64,000 nt of DNA. It comes from Beaufortia kweichowensis. Lineage: Eukaryota > Chordata > Actinopteri > Cypriniformes > Gastromyzontidae. The notes below the pieces were generated by a model. The model was given only the letters and a program-made list of their open reading frames with translations. It was not told the DNA's origin and ran no database searches. Positions 31,801 to 38,132 of this stretch are shown one piece after another (positions within the stretch are counted from its first letter, which is position 1; every line of letters begins with the position of its first letter). Position numbers and translations under genes: made by a program. The stretch lies in the NCBI GenBank assembly GCA_019155185.1, contig CM032801.1:5943351-6007350 (forward strand), given 5' to 3'.

Positions 31801-32361
31801 TCCAGTCAAATATTTCAGTACCAGCCACAAAAACAAATCGACTCCAGTTTTGTTTGCGGAATGAAGAAGGAAAAAAAGGCCGTACAGTGGATGTGGATTG
31901 CGTGTACAGTAGATATGCATTTCAAAAATATATATGTCGACATGGGTGGTCCTGTGCTTTACCGACGAGAAATTCAAGAACTTTAATGTTGATGTTCTCA
32001 AGTAGATCGTTCACACATGGTTGAATTCAGATTTTTTTCATGTTTGCATTTCTTAAAAGCATCGTAGAGAGTTTACTGTGACTTCACACAAATTATTTAT
32101 AGTTATAAAAATGTATTAAAAATTAATCTGATGTATTATTGTGTATGTGTAAGCGTGTATATACTGACAGCATCATCTTTTCTCTGTCTGGCGCAGGAGT
32201 ATTTAGATCTGTGTTCTCCGGTGGAGCAGTATTCCCCCAGCTTTCCCGACACGCGGAGCTCATGCTCTTCTGGAGACGACTCGGTCTTCTCCCACGACCC
32301 CTTAGCGGATGAGCCCTGCCTCCCCAAGTACCAGCACATCAATGGAGGCATAAAAACATGA
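4743..32361 (+). CDS. fgfr2: Fibroblast growth factor receptor 2, whole coding gene (18 coding exons, IIIb and IIIc isoforms)
   Basis: Receptor tyrosine kinase of the plasma membrane. It binds FGFs with heparan sulfate, dimerises, and signals through FRS2/RAS-MAPK and PLC-gamma. Joining the exons in phase gives an open frame of 817 codons (IIIc, no VT), the same length as I recall for zebrafish Fgfr2. Layout by residue: signal peptide 1-22, Ig I about 40-128, acid box about 132-145, Ig II about 155-251, Ig III about 252-363, transmembrane helix about 379-400, kinase about 477-765, tail to 817. Visible motifs are GEGCFGQV (484-491), catalytic Lys513 in VAVK, HRDLAARN (620-627), DFG (640-642), activation-loop Tyr652/Tyr653 and PLC-gamma site Tyr765. 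The identity as fgfr2 rather than fgfr1/3/4 rests on the IIIb and IIIc exons and the tail. All coding junctions are GT-AG with consistent phase, and no frameshift or stop is seen. Confidence 0.98.
6073..6838. mobile_element. TTAA-family non-autonomous DNA transposon, complete
   Basis: Terminal inverted repeats TTAAAGGAATAGTTCACCCA at the left and its near reverse complement (GGCGAACTATTCCTTTTAA) at the right, with TTAA at both ends. It is 766 bp, longer than the usual copies, so the interior may hold other inserted sequence. No transposase frame is present. Confidence 0.8.
7590..7760. promoter_or_regulatory. Candidate conserved element in intron 2
   Basis: GC-balanced, complex stretch in an AT-rich intron, including CCATTGTCATGACAATAAAG (a SOX-type inverted pair ATTGTCATGACAAT) and AGAAATTACAATCTG. 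No coding frame makes sense. Conservation is inferred from composition. Confidence 0.3.
8695..8992. mobile_element. TTAA-family transposon remnant
   Basis: Contains the family internal phrases TCATTCTGAACCTGTATGA, TTCCATGGCACACAAAATA and GTGTTCCATGGAAGAAAG, and ends near AACATTTCTTAAG. The termini are eroded. Confidence 0.5.
9410..9900. promoter_or_regulatory. Candidate conserved element cluster in intron 2
   Basis: Complex, GC-balanced block. It includes repeated CTTAATCT (CCGCTTAATC, GGCTTAATCTG), a CTGCATGCATGCACCG segment, CCAATTAGCATC and a CCGTGAATACTGG segment. TAATC is a bicoid/OTX/PITX-type core. No domain-bearing frame was found. Confidence 0.35.
11325..11543. mobile_element. TTAA-family transposon remnant
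   Basis: The left part reads AGTAGTTCACCAAATAATGA and the right part GGTGATCTATTCCCTTTAA, which are the inverted termini of the family. The interior is diverged. Confidence 0.6.
11706..11972 (+). CDS. fgfr2: fgfr2 exon 3: Ig-like domain I
   Basis: 267 nt, phase 1 at both ends, so skipping it would keep the frame and give the known two-Ig (beta) receptor type. It encodes EPPTKY..., the Ig I Cys pair in LSCPLPE and LYECSATG, the invariant Trp in VWTKDGSS, and an N-glycosylation site in PDNRTL. It ends at FIVNVT. Ig I and the acid box restrain ligand and heparin binding in this family. The exon is much more GC-rich than its flanking introns. The acceptor is CTGCAG and the donor is GTGAGA. Confidence 0.97.
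11973..12422 (+). other. fgfr2 intron 3
   Basis: 450 bp, ending in CTCTCTGCAG. Nothing recognisable inside. Confidence 0.8.
12423..12497 (+). CDS. fgfr2: fgfr2 exon 4: acid box
   Basis: 75 nt, phase 1 to phase 1. It encodes DAISSGDDEDDTERSDDVG followed by ADGEQM, the run of acidic residues between Ig I and Ig II that competes with heparan sulfate for the Ig II basic surface. The donor is GTGAGT at 12498. Its symmetric length means it can be skipped alone or with exon 3. Confidence 0.96.
12498..15055 (+). other. fgfr2 intron 4 (2.6 kb)
   Basis: No coding sequence recognised. Open frames between 13.1 and 14.2 kb have no domain features. A moderately complex stretch near 13.9-14.15 kb could be regulatory, but the signal is weak. 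Several TGCATG-type motifs lie near 14600-14635. Confidence 0.7.
15056..15225 (+). CDS. fgfr2: fgfr2 exon 5: Ig-like domain II, first half
   Basis: 170 nt. It encodes RAPFWTSPEKMEKK, then LHAVPAANTVKFRC, and continues to MGGYK. The Lys-rich EKMEKK segment and the following strand form the known heparin-binding surface, and the HAV tripeptide is the conserved family motif. The first Ig II cysteine (FRC) and the Trp (MRWLKNG) are present. The acceptor is TACAG; the donor GTAAGA follows the Lys codon in phase 0. Confidence 0.97.
15226..16234 (+). other. fgfr2 intron 5
   Basis: 1.0 kb. A GC-richer block at about 15760-16000 has several overlapping open frames, none with recognisable domains or splice context. 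I regard it as non-coding, possibly regulatory. Confidence 0.6.
16235..16358 (+). CDS. fgfr2: fgfr2 exon 6: Ig-like domain II, second half
   Basis: 124 nt. It encodes VRHQHWTLIMESVVPSDKGN and the second Ig II cysteine in YTCVVENSYGS, ending at NHTYTLDVV in the Ig II-III linker. An NHT glycosylation site is visible. The acceptor is TTTTCAG; the donor GTGAGT starts at 16359 in phase 1. Confidence 0.97.
16359..18423 (+). other. fgfr2 intron 6 (2.1 kb) with a dispersed repeat
   Basis: AT-rich. At about 16425-16700 it has a stretch rich in AGTACT/AGTATACT that contains a segment around 16540-16580 related, in inverted orientation, to 48385-48420 downstream of the gene. This indicates a dispersed repeat. 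Nothing coding was found. Confidence 0.6.
18424..18614 (+). CDS. fgfr2: fgfr2 exon 7 (IIIa): linker and first half of Ig-like domain III
   Basis: 191 nt. It encodes ERSPHRPILQAGLPANTTVH, then the first Ig III cysteine in FVCKVYSDAQPHIQWLQH, ending at PYVRVLK in phase 0. The Ser-Pro pair near the start corresponds to the linker position mutated in Apert syndrome in human FGFR2 (Ser252-Pro253); both residues are normal here. It splices to either IIIb or IIIc. Confidence 0.97.
18615..18973 (+). other. fgfr2 intron 7 (IIIa to IIIb)
   Basis: 359 bp. The acceptor before IIIb (CTCCCCTTAG) has a pyrimidine tract broken by purines (CGCTGGTTTGTCGCCGC). This fits a weak splice site that needs activation in epithelial cells. 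No extra exon seen. Confidence 0.7.
18974..19112 (+). CDS. fgfr2: fgfr2 exon 8 (IIIb): alternative second half of Ig III, epithelial isoform
   Basis: 139 nt, from phase 0 to phase 1. It encodes RSGINSSDVEVLILTNVTEE and then DAGEYTCQVSNYLGQ, ending in SGWLTVLT. This is the hallmark of the KGFR/IIIb isoform, which in mammals binds FGF7 and FGF10 in epithelia. It uses the same exit phase as IIIc, so the two are interchangeable. Including both would shift the reading frame, which enforces mutual exclusion. Confidence 0.96.
19113..19744 (+). promoter_or_regulatory. IIIb-IIIc intron with probable splicing control elements
   Basis: 632 bp. Visible elements are a GU-rich run at 19187-19245 (GTGTGGTTTGGTG, then U-tract and GGGTGG), of the kind bound by ESRP proteins; an RBFOX hexamer TGCATG at 19409-19414; and a 7-bp hairpin CATCTAC/GTAGATG (19580-19586 with 19601-19607). 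In mammals this intron contains IAS2, ISAR and ISE/ISS-3, which activate IIIb and silence IIIc. The assignment of these motifs to those elements is inference. Confidence 0.5.
19745..19889 (+). CDS. fgfr2: fgfr2 exon 9 (IIIc): alternative second half of Ig III, mesenchymal isoform
   Basis: 145 nt, from phase 0 to phase 1. It encodes TAGVNTTDKEIEVLYLPNVT, then DAGEYTCLAGNSIG and HTAWLTVLP. This is the IIIc type, which binds FGF1, 2, 4, 8 and others in mesenchyme. It has a strong, long pyrimidine tract and a TCTCAG acceptor, in contrast to IIIb, so it is the likely default choice. The donor is GTATAC at 19890, a poorer site. Confidence 0.97.
19890..21389 (+). other. fgfr2 intron 9 (1.5 kb)
   Basis: Contains a complete TTAA-flanked transposon copy at 20202-20457 (listed separately). 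The rest is ordinary AT-rich intron with GT-rich patches. Confidence 0.7.
20202..20457. mobile_element. TTAA-family non-autonomous DNA transposon, complete short copy
   Basis: Left terminus TTAAAGGAATAGTTCACCCA, right terminus GTGTGAACTGTTCCTTTAA, TTAA at both ends, 256 bp. Confidence 0.8.
21390..21586 (+). CDS. fgfr2: fgfr2 exon 10: transmembrane helix and juxtamembrane start
   Basis: 197 nt. It encodes APTDAIEQDFPPDYVEIAIY, then the hydrophobic helix CIGVFLIACMVVIVVVC, the stop-transfer RMRTSAKK, and the juxtamembrane HKLTKQIPLRRQ, part of the FRS2-docking segment. The canonical donor is CAG|GTAACA at 21587. The next six bases encode Val-Thr and are followed by GAAAGT, the alternative non-canonical donor (separate entry). 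It ends in phase 0. Confidence 0.97.
21587..21598 (+). promoter_or_regulatory. Alternative 5' splice sites: canonical /GT and non-canonical /GA (VT switch)
   Basis: The sequence is CAG/GTAACA/GAAAGT. Splicing at the first slash omits Val-Thr. Splicing at the second uses a /GA donor and adds the codons GTA ACA (Val-Thr), which in FGFRs creates the FRS2-binding juxtamembrane form. Conserved use of /GA at this place is described for FGFR1, 2 and 3. The zebrafish protein as I recall contains the VT. Confidence 0.85.
21889..21921 (+). CDS. Candidate 33-nt in-frame microexon in the juxtamembrane region
   Basis: The acceptor ATGTCAG precedes 21889 and the consensus donor GCG|GTAAGT follows 21921. 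Both flanking exon junctions are phase 0, and 33 nt is exactly 11 codons without a stop, encoding VSFNEKMKKTA. Inclusion would insert a basic peptide between LRRQ(VT) and VSSDSS, inside or beside the FRS2-docking segment. Against it, the pyrimidine tract upstream is weak, and I know of no such FGFR2 isoform. It may be a chance match or a species-specific exon. Confidence 0.3.
22156..22295 (+). CDS. fgfr2: fgfr2 exon 11: juxtamembrane region to kinase start
   Basis: 140 nt. It encodes VSSDSSSSTSSSTPLVRITT, then RRSSAHDDPIPEYDLPEDPR and WEFSRD, ending in phase 2 (AA|G for Lys476). It contains the juxtamembrane tyrosine in PEYDLP. The Ser-rich run is conserved in family position. The acceptor is TACAG; the donor is GTGAGT. 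Confidence 0.97.
22296..24106 (+). other. fgfr2 intron 11 (1.8 kb)
   Basis: The first 1.2 kb is AT-rich, with degenerate repeat near 23245-23345. The block 23560-23950 is GC-richer and complex, and is listed as a candidate regulatory element. Confidence 0.65.
23560..23950. promoter_or_regulatory. Candidate conserved element in intron 11
   Basis: GC-balanced and complex, standing out from the flanking AT-rich intron. Motifs include GTGTTATCACAG (GATA-like), AACATAACATTGATTATCTG and CTGTCAATCAAAGG (PBX/MEIS-like, TGACAG/TGATTGA type). Open frames on both strands overlap here, but none carries a domain and all are likely by-products of GC content. Confidence 0.35.
24107..24228 (+). CDS. fgfr2: fgfr2 exon 12: kinase N-lobe, glycine loop and catalytic lysine
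   Basis: 122 nt. It encodes [20 protein letters not shown], then ALGIDKDKPKEAVTVAVKML. Gly-rich loop GEGCFGQV (484-491) and the ATP-binding Lys513 are intact. The acceptor is GTGCAG; the donor is GTAAGT, phase 1. Confidence 0.98.
24229..25824 (+). other. fgfr2 intron 12 (1.6 kb)
   Basis: AT-rich. It contains a partial TTAA-family transposon copy at about 25505-25700, with inverted AGAAGATATTTTGA/TCAAAATATCTTCT arms, and a possible half copy at about 25184-25230. A GC-richer stretch at 24860-25020 could be regulatory. Confidence 0.65.
25505..25700. mobile_element. TTAA-family transposon, partial
   Basis: Contains ACACAAAAGAAGATATTTTG and its reverse complement about 60-80 bp later, GTTGGTAACCAAACAACATT, and the terminus TTTGGGTTAACCATCCCTTTAA. 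Confidence 0.75.
25825..25935 (+). CDS. fgfr2: fgfr2 exon 13: kinase alpha-C helix region
   Basis: 111 nt. It encodes [20 protein letters not shown], then IGRHKNIINLLGACTQDG. It carries the alpha-C Glu in SEMEMM and the molecular-brake Asn region in KNIINLLG. The acceptor is CCTCCTAG; the donor is GTTAGT, slightly atypical but valid. Phase 1 to phase 1. Confidence 0.97.
26033..26223 (+). CDS. fgfr2: fgfr2 exon 14: kinase hinge and insert
   Basis: 191 nt, after a very short 97-bp intron. It encodes the hinge [20 protein letters not shown], the kinase-insert RRPPGMEYSYDIARVSDE with its tyrosines, then LTFKDLVSCTYQVARGMEYL and ASQK. Gatekeeper Val in VIVEYA is present. The donor is GTAAGA, phase 0. 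Confidence 0.98.
26362..26484 (+). CDS. fgfr2: fgfr2 exon 15: catalytic loop and activation loop
   Basis: 123 nt, phase 0 at both ends. It encodes CIHRDLAARNVLVTESNVMK, then IADFGLARDVHNIDYYKKTT. Catalytic Asp622 (HRD), Asp640 (DFG) and autophosphorylation Tyr652/Tyr653 are all intact. The acceptor is GCTGTAG; the donor is GTAAGT. Confidence 0.98.
26485..27599 (+). other. fgfr2 intron 15 (1.1 kb)
   Basis: No coding sequence recognised. The stretch 27340-27545 is complex and contains TAAT-type homeodomain motifs; it is listed as a candidate regulatory element. The rest is AT-rich. Confidence 0.65.
27340..27545. promoter_or_regulatory. Candidate conserved element in intron 15
   Basis: Complex block with TTCATAATGATTATTGGCGA, GGCCTAATGAAATTCC and CTTGATTAAG, several TAAT cores in about 70 bp. 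It looks like an enhancer-type element; conservation has not been tested. Confidence 0.3.
27600..27670 (+). CDS. fgfr2: fgfr2 exon 16: kinase P+1 loop and APE motif
   Basis: 71 nt. It encodes [20 protein letters not shown] and QSD, ending in phase 2. The acceptor is GTGTAG after a U-rich tract; the donor GT|GTAAGT begins at 27671. Confidence 0.97.
27671..30658 (+). other. fgfr2 intron 16 (3.0 kb)
   Basis: AT-rich, with a GT microsatellite near 28755-28772. Frames at 28041-28274 and 30112-30390 show no domains, splice context or family resemblance, and I regard them as chance. A moderately complex stretch is present at about 28050-28330. Confidence 0.65.
30659..30796 (+). CDS. fgfr2: fgfr2 exon 17: kinase C-lobe
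   Basis: 138 nt, phase 2 to phase 2. It encodes [20 protein letters not shown], then [20 protein letters not shown] and ANCTNE. These are the standard alpha-F and alpha-G helices of an FGFR kinase. The acceptor is CTTCCAG; the donor is GTGAGA. Confidence 0.98.
30797..31139 (+). other. fgfr2 intron 17
   Basis: 343 bp, AT-rich, no feature. Confidence 0.8.
31140..31245 (+). CDS. fgfr2: fgfr2 exon 18: end of kinase domain
   Basis: 106 nt. It encodes LYMMMKDCWHAISSHRPTFK, then QLVEDLDRILTLATNE. The conserved CWH...RPTFKQLVEDLDRIL kinase subdomain XI is intact. The acceptor is TTTCAG; the donor is GTGAGG, phase 0. In human tumours breakpoints commonly fall in the intron that follows. Confidence 0.98.
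31246..32196 (+). other. fgfr2 intron 18
   Basis: 951 bp. Part of it (31300-31760) is relatively GC-balanced and could be regulatory, or could hold an alternative terminal exon as in human C2/C3 forms. No candidate with a convincing tail sequence and poly(A) signal was identified. Confidence 0.6.
32197..32361 (+). CDS. fgfr2: fgfr2 exon 19: C-terminal tail and stop
   Basis: 165 nt including TGA at 32359. It encodes EYLDLCSPVEQYSPSFPDTR, then SSCSSGDDSVFSHDPLADEP and ends in INGGIKT. Tyr765 in EYLDL is the PLC-gamma docking site. The DDSVFSHDP and HINGGIKT ending identifies fgfr2 rather than its paralogues. The acceptor is GGCGCAG. Confidence 0.98.
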   Translation, partial: EYLDLCSPVEQYSPSFPDTRSSCSSGDDSVFSHDPLADEPCLPKYQHINGGIKT

Positions 32362-33970
32362 GCTGCCCTCCACAGACTTCTGCAAATGTGTCACATCCAA
32401 ACCATACCCACAGTTCTCAACTTTACCCACAATTCCCTGTCCCTAACCACAACCGTATGGTGCCTCTAGACTCCTCGTAAAACTCCCGCTGGACTTTCGG
32501 AGCATGTCGAGGGAGGCTTAGTGACCAGCGGTGCTGCTTTCTAAAATAAACTGATGTGTGCTGTTTTATGAGAGCACACACACGAATCACATGACCAAGC
32601 TCTTATGAAGAGGATAGGACTGAAGTTTAGTGACTGGACTGAACTGAGCTATTCCCACCTCTTGTATTCTTGTTTATTTTTTCCATTTTTTCCAATTTTT
32701 ATATTGGAATTCTTCTCGCCATCATTCCGATCTGTTGCTCGGCATTCCAGGACTCATTCCCGAGGGAAATGAAATTGAGCACATAAACTTTTAGGAGAGT
32801 AAAATGAGAGAGAAAAGAGAAAATAGGAAACGTGTACGATGAGGAAACATCGTACAGCTAACACAAGATGAACTAGAAGAACATAACAACACTGCCTCCG
32901 GTTGATTTTTTTAATATTTTGTTTTACGCTCTGTTTTTATCTTGATAACACAGTTATCATACAAAAGCCCATGCAGTTATTCTTATTGGTAAAAAAATAA
33001 TACATGGTATATAGTGCTGGGTATATTTGTAAATATATTCAAATATGTAAAAATATATATTATATATTTACAATGAATTATTTTTTGTATGGACTTCCGA
33101 ACAATTCCTTCCCTTTCCCCCAAAGTCACATGTAAATGTACACACATGTATATGTTTGTATTATATTCCCAGACAAACACGAACACACACACAACAGCAG
33201 GGCTCGATATTAAAGACTGTGCTGACAAGACATCAATATCTTGTAAATTTTTTCTGTTAATAACATTAAAAATGAATTATATTATATTTGGCTATACAGT
33301 CTTAAAACATTAGGCTAATTAGACTAAAACACAAAACTCTTTTCTTGGGATTGTTAAGTCTTGTTACACAAGGTAAAATGTCGAGTTCTGCTCAAACACA
33401 TTTCTCACTGCTAACACACAGTCGTTCATTGGCTTTCAGGGACAGAGATAGCATTTTAATTTATTGACTTATGTTTAAAAAAGAAATCAAAAGGAAAAAA
33501 AGATCAAAGTAATAAAGAGATAATATTAATGATGACAATAAAAATGGTAATGATTCATAATGTTTATTTTGTAATTTAAAATGACATTTCAGCGAGGCAA
33601 CGGTACAAAGAATTATTTCTAGCTGCATTTCTTACGTTTTTTATTTGTATACAAATGTGAATGGTAAGTTAAAATGTGGAAATAACGTACACTTTATAGT
33701 CATCTAATCCCTTTTCTATAGTAGACAATGTTTTTATCTGGCTATTTTACTCACACTGAATGTTGCAATTGACTTGACGTCTTATTGCAGAACAAAAGAT
33801 TGCAGTATATTTTTTAAGTTATACCCACATCAGCTCAGTTTATTTAGATAAAATCGTTCAAGCAAAAGTATTACAAATCATGTTCATTTTCTTCCAGACA
33901 AATGAAATGAGGTTGTTCTGAAGTGTTCCTTACAGATTTGTAAAAATTAAAGATGAAAAAATTAACTGTG
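32362..33970 (+). other. fgfr2: fgfr2 3' UTR (end approximate)
   Basis: Non-coding, AT-rich sequence after the stop. Possible poly(A) signals are AATAAA at 33511 and 33537 and ATTAAA at 33946-33951. The last is followed at about 33965-34025 by a GU/U-rich run, the best match to a cleavage site. A weak early AATAAA near 32545 lacks a clear GU-rich follow-up. Confidence 0.55.
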
Positions 33971-34025
33971 TGCTTTTTGTGTTTTTCAATTTTTGTTTGT
34001 TTTCAAAGTCAGGAGTTTTCTGTCT
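33946..34025 (+). terminator. Probable polyadenylation site of fgfr2
   Basis: The hexamer ATTAAA (33946-33951) is followed within 15-70 nt by GTGTGC, TTTTTGTG and repeated TTTTTGTTTG, which look like a downstream GU/U-rich element. Confidence 0.45.
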
Positions 34026-35639
34026 GTGTCTGTCTGTTGTTCATCTTAGAAGAACAGTGGGCCCATAAAATGTGGTCAGTTACCAAAGAAAGCAATTTTG
34101 GCTTATCCCCTAGTTTGTAAAAACAAACATAATTTGCATTTACGGTAATTAAGTTAAAGTATATTAGAAAGGGCGAAGCATTACAGAGGATGCTTGTTTG
34201 TTTTCATCCATCAAAACTGTGTTTTTTATTTTCTAAATTGACTTTTCAGCAGTGCGATTTCTTAGTTAAATGAATTTCTGATGTGTAACTATTGTAACTT
34301 CTGTAGGTGAAGGTTATATTATGTAAACAGTCTCATTCTGGTATCCTTTCACAGATTTACTTGATCATAAAAGGCATTTGGACACAGACAAGGTTGGTAT
34401 GTGATTGTTTTCCCACTAATATCTTTTAGAATTTTTGAGTTGTTAAAACATTGTATTTTATGTTATATATTATATATATATATTATATTTATATTTGTAT
34501 GAAAAGGTTTCTCTTTCATTTCTTGGGAGATTTGGTAGTTCTCAGTACATTTCATTGTCATGTGTCTCAGTTTTCTGCTATAATTTCTAGGAGGAAAAAA
34601 TAGACAAAAATTAGGTTAACAAATAGTAAGAGATTAATCATTTGGATAGCATAGCTCAGATATGTATTTACAATTTGTTAAGCAAGCGACGTCTCCAGTT
34701 CATCTCTGCTTGATTTTATTTTTTGTTGATGTCATAACAAATTTTGTTACTTTCTTTTTAACAAGAATAGCTTTCCCCCAAAATAACCACTCTTGGTTAG
34801 TGTAGGCCAGCCATTTTCTTTTTCATTTATAATTTGACGGTATATCATGTGTGACTGAGATAACCACCTGTCGCATAAAGTTATTCAGTTGTGTTGATAT
34901 GTATAAGAGGTCCATCAGAACGCTACCGTCTCCACCATGCTCTCCATCTGTCAGAAGGGTTCAGGGTGTTTGCATAGGGTCCGGTCCTCAAGAATGTCAA
35001 CATGAGCTGGGCGTAAGAGGGCGAGACAGACCCAAACTCACAGATAAGACACCGGTGACGGGCAAGGAAGTGAGAGTTAATCGCTAACTTGAGTTACAGT
35101 TTATTGAGCCGCCATGTTTTAGCTTTGGGTTAATGGGGTCTGTTTTATAAGGAATTTCTATGGGGTATTTTTGAGAAGGCAATCTGTTTGAGGTTTGTCT
35201 TGCGCAATACAAATTGTCTTTTGGTGCCTGCAGCACAATCAATCTACGACTATACACTCTTTAAAAAAAGGTGCTTTGCCTGAATGGTTCCATATAGAAC
35301 CTTGAAAATGTCTTTTTATAATATATAAAAGTAAAAAAGAAATGGTGCCTTTGACAGAAAGGTTCTTTGGGGAACTTTTTCATATTTAGTTAACATATTT
35401 ATGAACCCACACTTATTGTTTTCCTTATTGATTTTAGTGGTAGTCACTGGCTGATACTGATGCAGGTTGAGTTTGGGTTTAAGGGATTGTATTTGTACAG
35501 CAAAAAATGATCCAGGAGCACATTTAAATTGGCAAAATCATAACCTTTTATCTCCTGTAAGCCAGTTGTGAAAGCTTCGAGACTTTGGTATTAGAATCAA
35601 AGACACAGAGATAATAGATACTAACACCGTCTCCACATA

Positions 35640-36330
35640 GCTTAAGTTGTCAGTTTTATCTCTAGAGTCTGTAAAGTGTAAGAGGGTTAGCAGATGTGCA
35701 GCTACTGTCATAAACCCCAGCGTTACCGATGGCCAATAAAAACAACCATGAAGGAGCAAAGACTCATAAAAAGTTTTAATTGAAAACTTGAAGACGAGCA
35801 GTTCATCAGATCTCTGACAGTTTGGGTTTTTCTTTATATCTGAACTGAAGGGTAATGTTTTGAATGTCAGTAATTGTATTAGATTGAAACATTTGACAGA
35901 CACTTTTATCCGAAGTGCATCTTATCACATTCAATTCGATTGTAGATTCAGTACGTTTGTAGGAAACCAGTGTTTTTATCTAGTTAATTCTCAACTCAAT
36001 TAGATGCTTTTTATTGTAATGTTTCGAGTGATATTTGCTGGCTGTAAGGTGGTTTTAGGTGGTTTGACTTTATTAGCTTGTGACACATGGATTACAGACA
36101 GCTGCTCCATTCAGCAGCTCTTCTGGAAATTAGTCGGCATGAACACCGTAAGGTTCATTCAACACCATAAGAGAAGTATGACCTGCTTCCCCGCTCCTGT
36201 TCCCTTCAATTTTCCCTCATCTAATGTGCCGTATCTAAAGTCATTTACCTGGACACAGTGTCTATTGTGTAGATAATGAGCTTGCCGACTGCAGGTTCTG
36301 CCCTTGCAATGCTCAGGAATGTCTGTGCTT
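35640..36330. promoter_or_regulatory. Candidate conserved elements 2 kb past the 3' UTR
   Basis: Two complex GC-balanced parts, about 35640-35830 (CCCCAGCGTTACCGATGGCC, CCAATAAAAAC) and 36060-36330 (GGATTACAGACAGCTGCTCC, ATGACCTGCTTCC, CATTTACCTGGACAC). CAGCTG is an E-box and GGATTA an OTX-type core. Judged from composition only. Confidence 0.28.
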
Positions 36331-36709
36331 GTCTTGGGGTTAGAATGTAATTAAATCAGTTTTCTCTTGGCTGTGACTCAATGCATGCGTACCTGTGAGG
36401 ACAAGAAGCTTTCCCATCGTGTCCTGGCAAGAGCTGCTGAATCTAACTACTGTAGCGTTGCCCTTAACTCTTTTTGTCTAATTCTATTGCTTTTTTGTTT
36501 AAAGTGCCCTAGCCAAAAGAGTTCGGTCAAAAACTTGGAGAGGTTTACAATAACTTCTGTAATTGAAGTGATTTTGTCTTGTGGGCATGAAGGTGAGATG
36601 ATAATCTTTTAAAAAGCATTACTAATGCATTTTAAGAGACTTACAAGCACAAGACATTTCTATAACAAAGAAACACTCTTTTAGAAACCACAACTAATTT
36701 GGTTGTTCT

Positions 36710-36930
36710 GTTGCAACCAAAATGTAATTTGAAAGAATGTTTAATGTTTTTTCGTTTTGTGGAACACAAAAGAGAATATTTTGAGAAATGTCTCAATTGT
36801 TTTGTGTCCATACAATGGAAGTCAATGGGGGCCAATGTTGTTTGGTTACCAACATTCTTCAAAATATTTGTTTTTGTGTTCTGTGGAAGAAAAAAAAGTT
36901 TTCATTTTTGAGTGAGCTATCCCTCTATAC
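36710..36930. mobile_element. TTAA-family transposon, partial
   Basis: Contains GGAACACAAAAGAGAATATT, ACAATGGAAGTCAATGGGGG, GTTTGGTTACCAACATTCTT and the family end TTGAGTGAGCTATCCCTCTA. It is related to 25505-25700; the terminal TTAA is lost. Confidence 0.7.
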
Positions 36931-37099
36931 TTTTACTTCTGAAGGTGTACTCTACGTGCAAAAACGTGATGACGTCCAATCAAGTACCAAGTTATTTCCC
37001 AGAGCTTCTTGGACAGCATCTCTACCCATCAGTAAGTAAAGGATGAAAGTTGTTATGGAAATCATGAAATGTTTATTTTTCATTTATTTTGCAAATGTC

Positions 37100-37420
37100 A
37101 TCTTCTGTCATCTCTTCCAAGCTCTTGGAGGTGACAGGACCCAGGCAGAGAGGAAAAGTGAGCGAGTGTTGAAGAGGTTCTTTGTGCTGGACTCAGGTTG
37201 ACAGAGGCGCCGGCCGTCAGCGGTTGTGGTTCTAGGCCGTCATCCAGGACCTTGCTGGCACTGTCCGTCGAGCACGCAGCTGGTCACAGCACCTCGACCC
37301 GGCCCCACCCGACTTGGAACCAACCACCATTGAAAAGAAAAACAAACTACGGTATTCCTTCCTGCAGAATTCCCACATCAGAGCTCCATGGGAGAAGACA
37401 TCTTAGCCTCTTCTGAAGGT
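37100..37420 (+). other. GC-rich island with an exon-like 51-nt segment, possible non-coding RNA exon
   Basis: A GC-rich block in the desert, with CpGs between 37200 and 37320. At its end a strong acceptor (TTCCTTCCTGCAG) and a donor (GAAG|GTAAAC) bound 37368-37418. That segment is open in one frame only (FPHQSSMGEDILASSE), phase 1 to phase 1. No neighbouring exon continues it and I recognise no protein, so a lncRNA exon, a decayed gene remnant or chance are all possible. Confidence 0.2.
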
Positions 37421-38114
37421 AAACAGTACTTATGTTCTGGTTTGAGAACGCCAAAACGGGTTGCACCACTTTTAGATTGAAAAGTTTAGGCCTGTAAATG
37501 GTTGTTTGTGTTGGCTGAATTAACATCATCAACAATGATTTATGATGTTAATGAAACACTTAGCTTATCAGTTACCAACATCGAGAACTTGAGTTCCTTG
37601 TTTTATTTGGTAGAGGAATGTCTGATTATGACTCCTAAAATAAACATGGAATCAGTGACGTTATTTAGTTTATTAATGCATATTCCTGGATTTATTCATT
37701 AATATTTCATTAGGCCTATATTTTTTTTAAAAGTAATCACTTTTTTTATCTAAAAACAACTTTTTGGCTGACCTCAATGATCCTTATTAATTATTTAACC
37801 CCTGAATACTGTAGTTGAATATCATGTTGTGCCTTAATGCAGTGAATTTTCTTTCATGTTAATTCAAACTAAAAGATGTTTTTAATATGAATTAATTCAT
37901 ATAGTTTTTCACAGTTGCTCATTGCTTATTACAGTTTTGGAGAGAATAGAGACAAAGAGTAGAGACAATAAAAACAGTATAGAAATTAGAAAAAAAGATG
38001 AATAATTGTAAATTATACAGAATACATGGTATTACTGCAAATTTAGATGTACATTAGAAATACTAAGTGTAATAATAATTGTAATTGGACCGTTATATTC
38101 ATTGCGCTCAGCAT

Positions 38115-38132
38115 ATACAGTATATACTGTAT
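38115..38132. repeat. Perfect 18-bp palindrome
   Basis: ATACAGTAT directly followed by its reverse complement ATACTGTAT. Confidence 0.9.
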
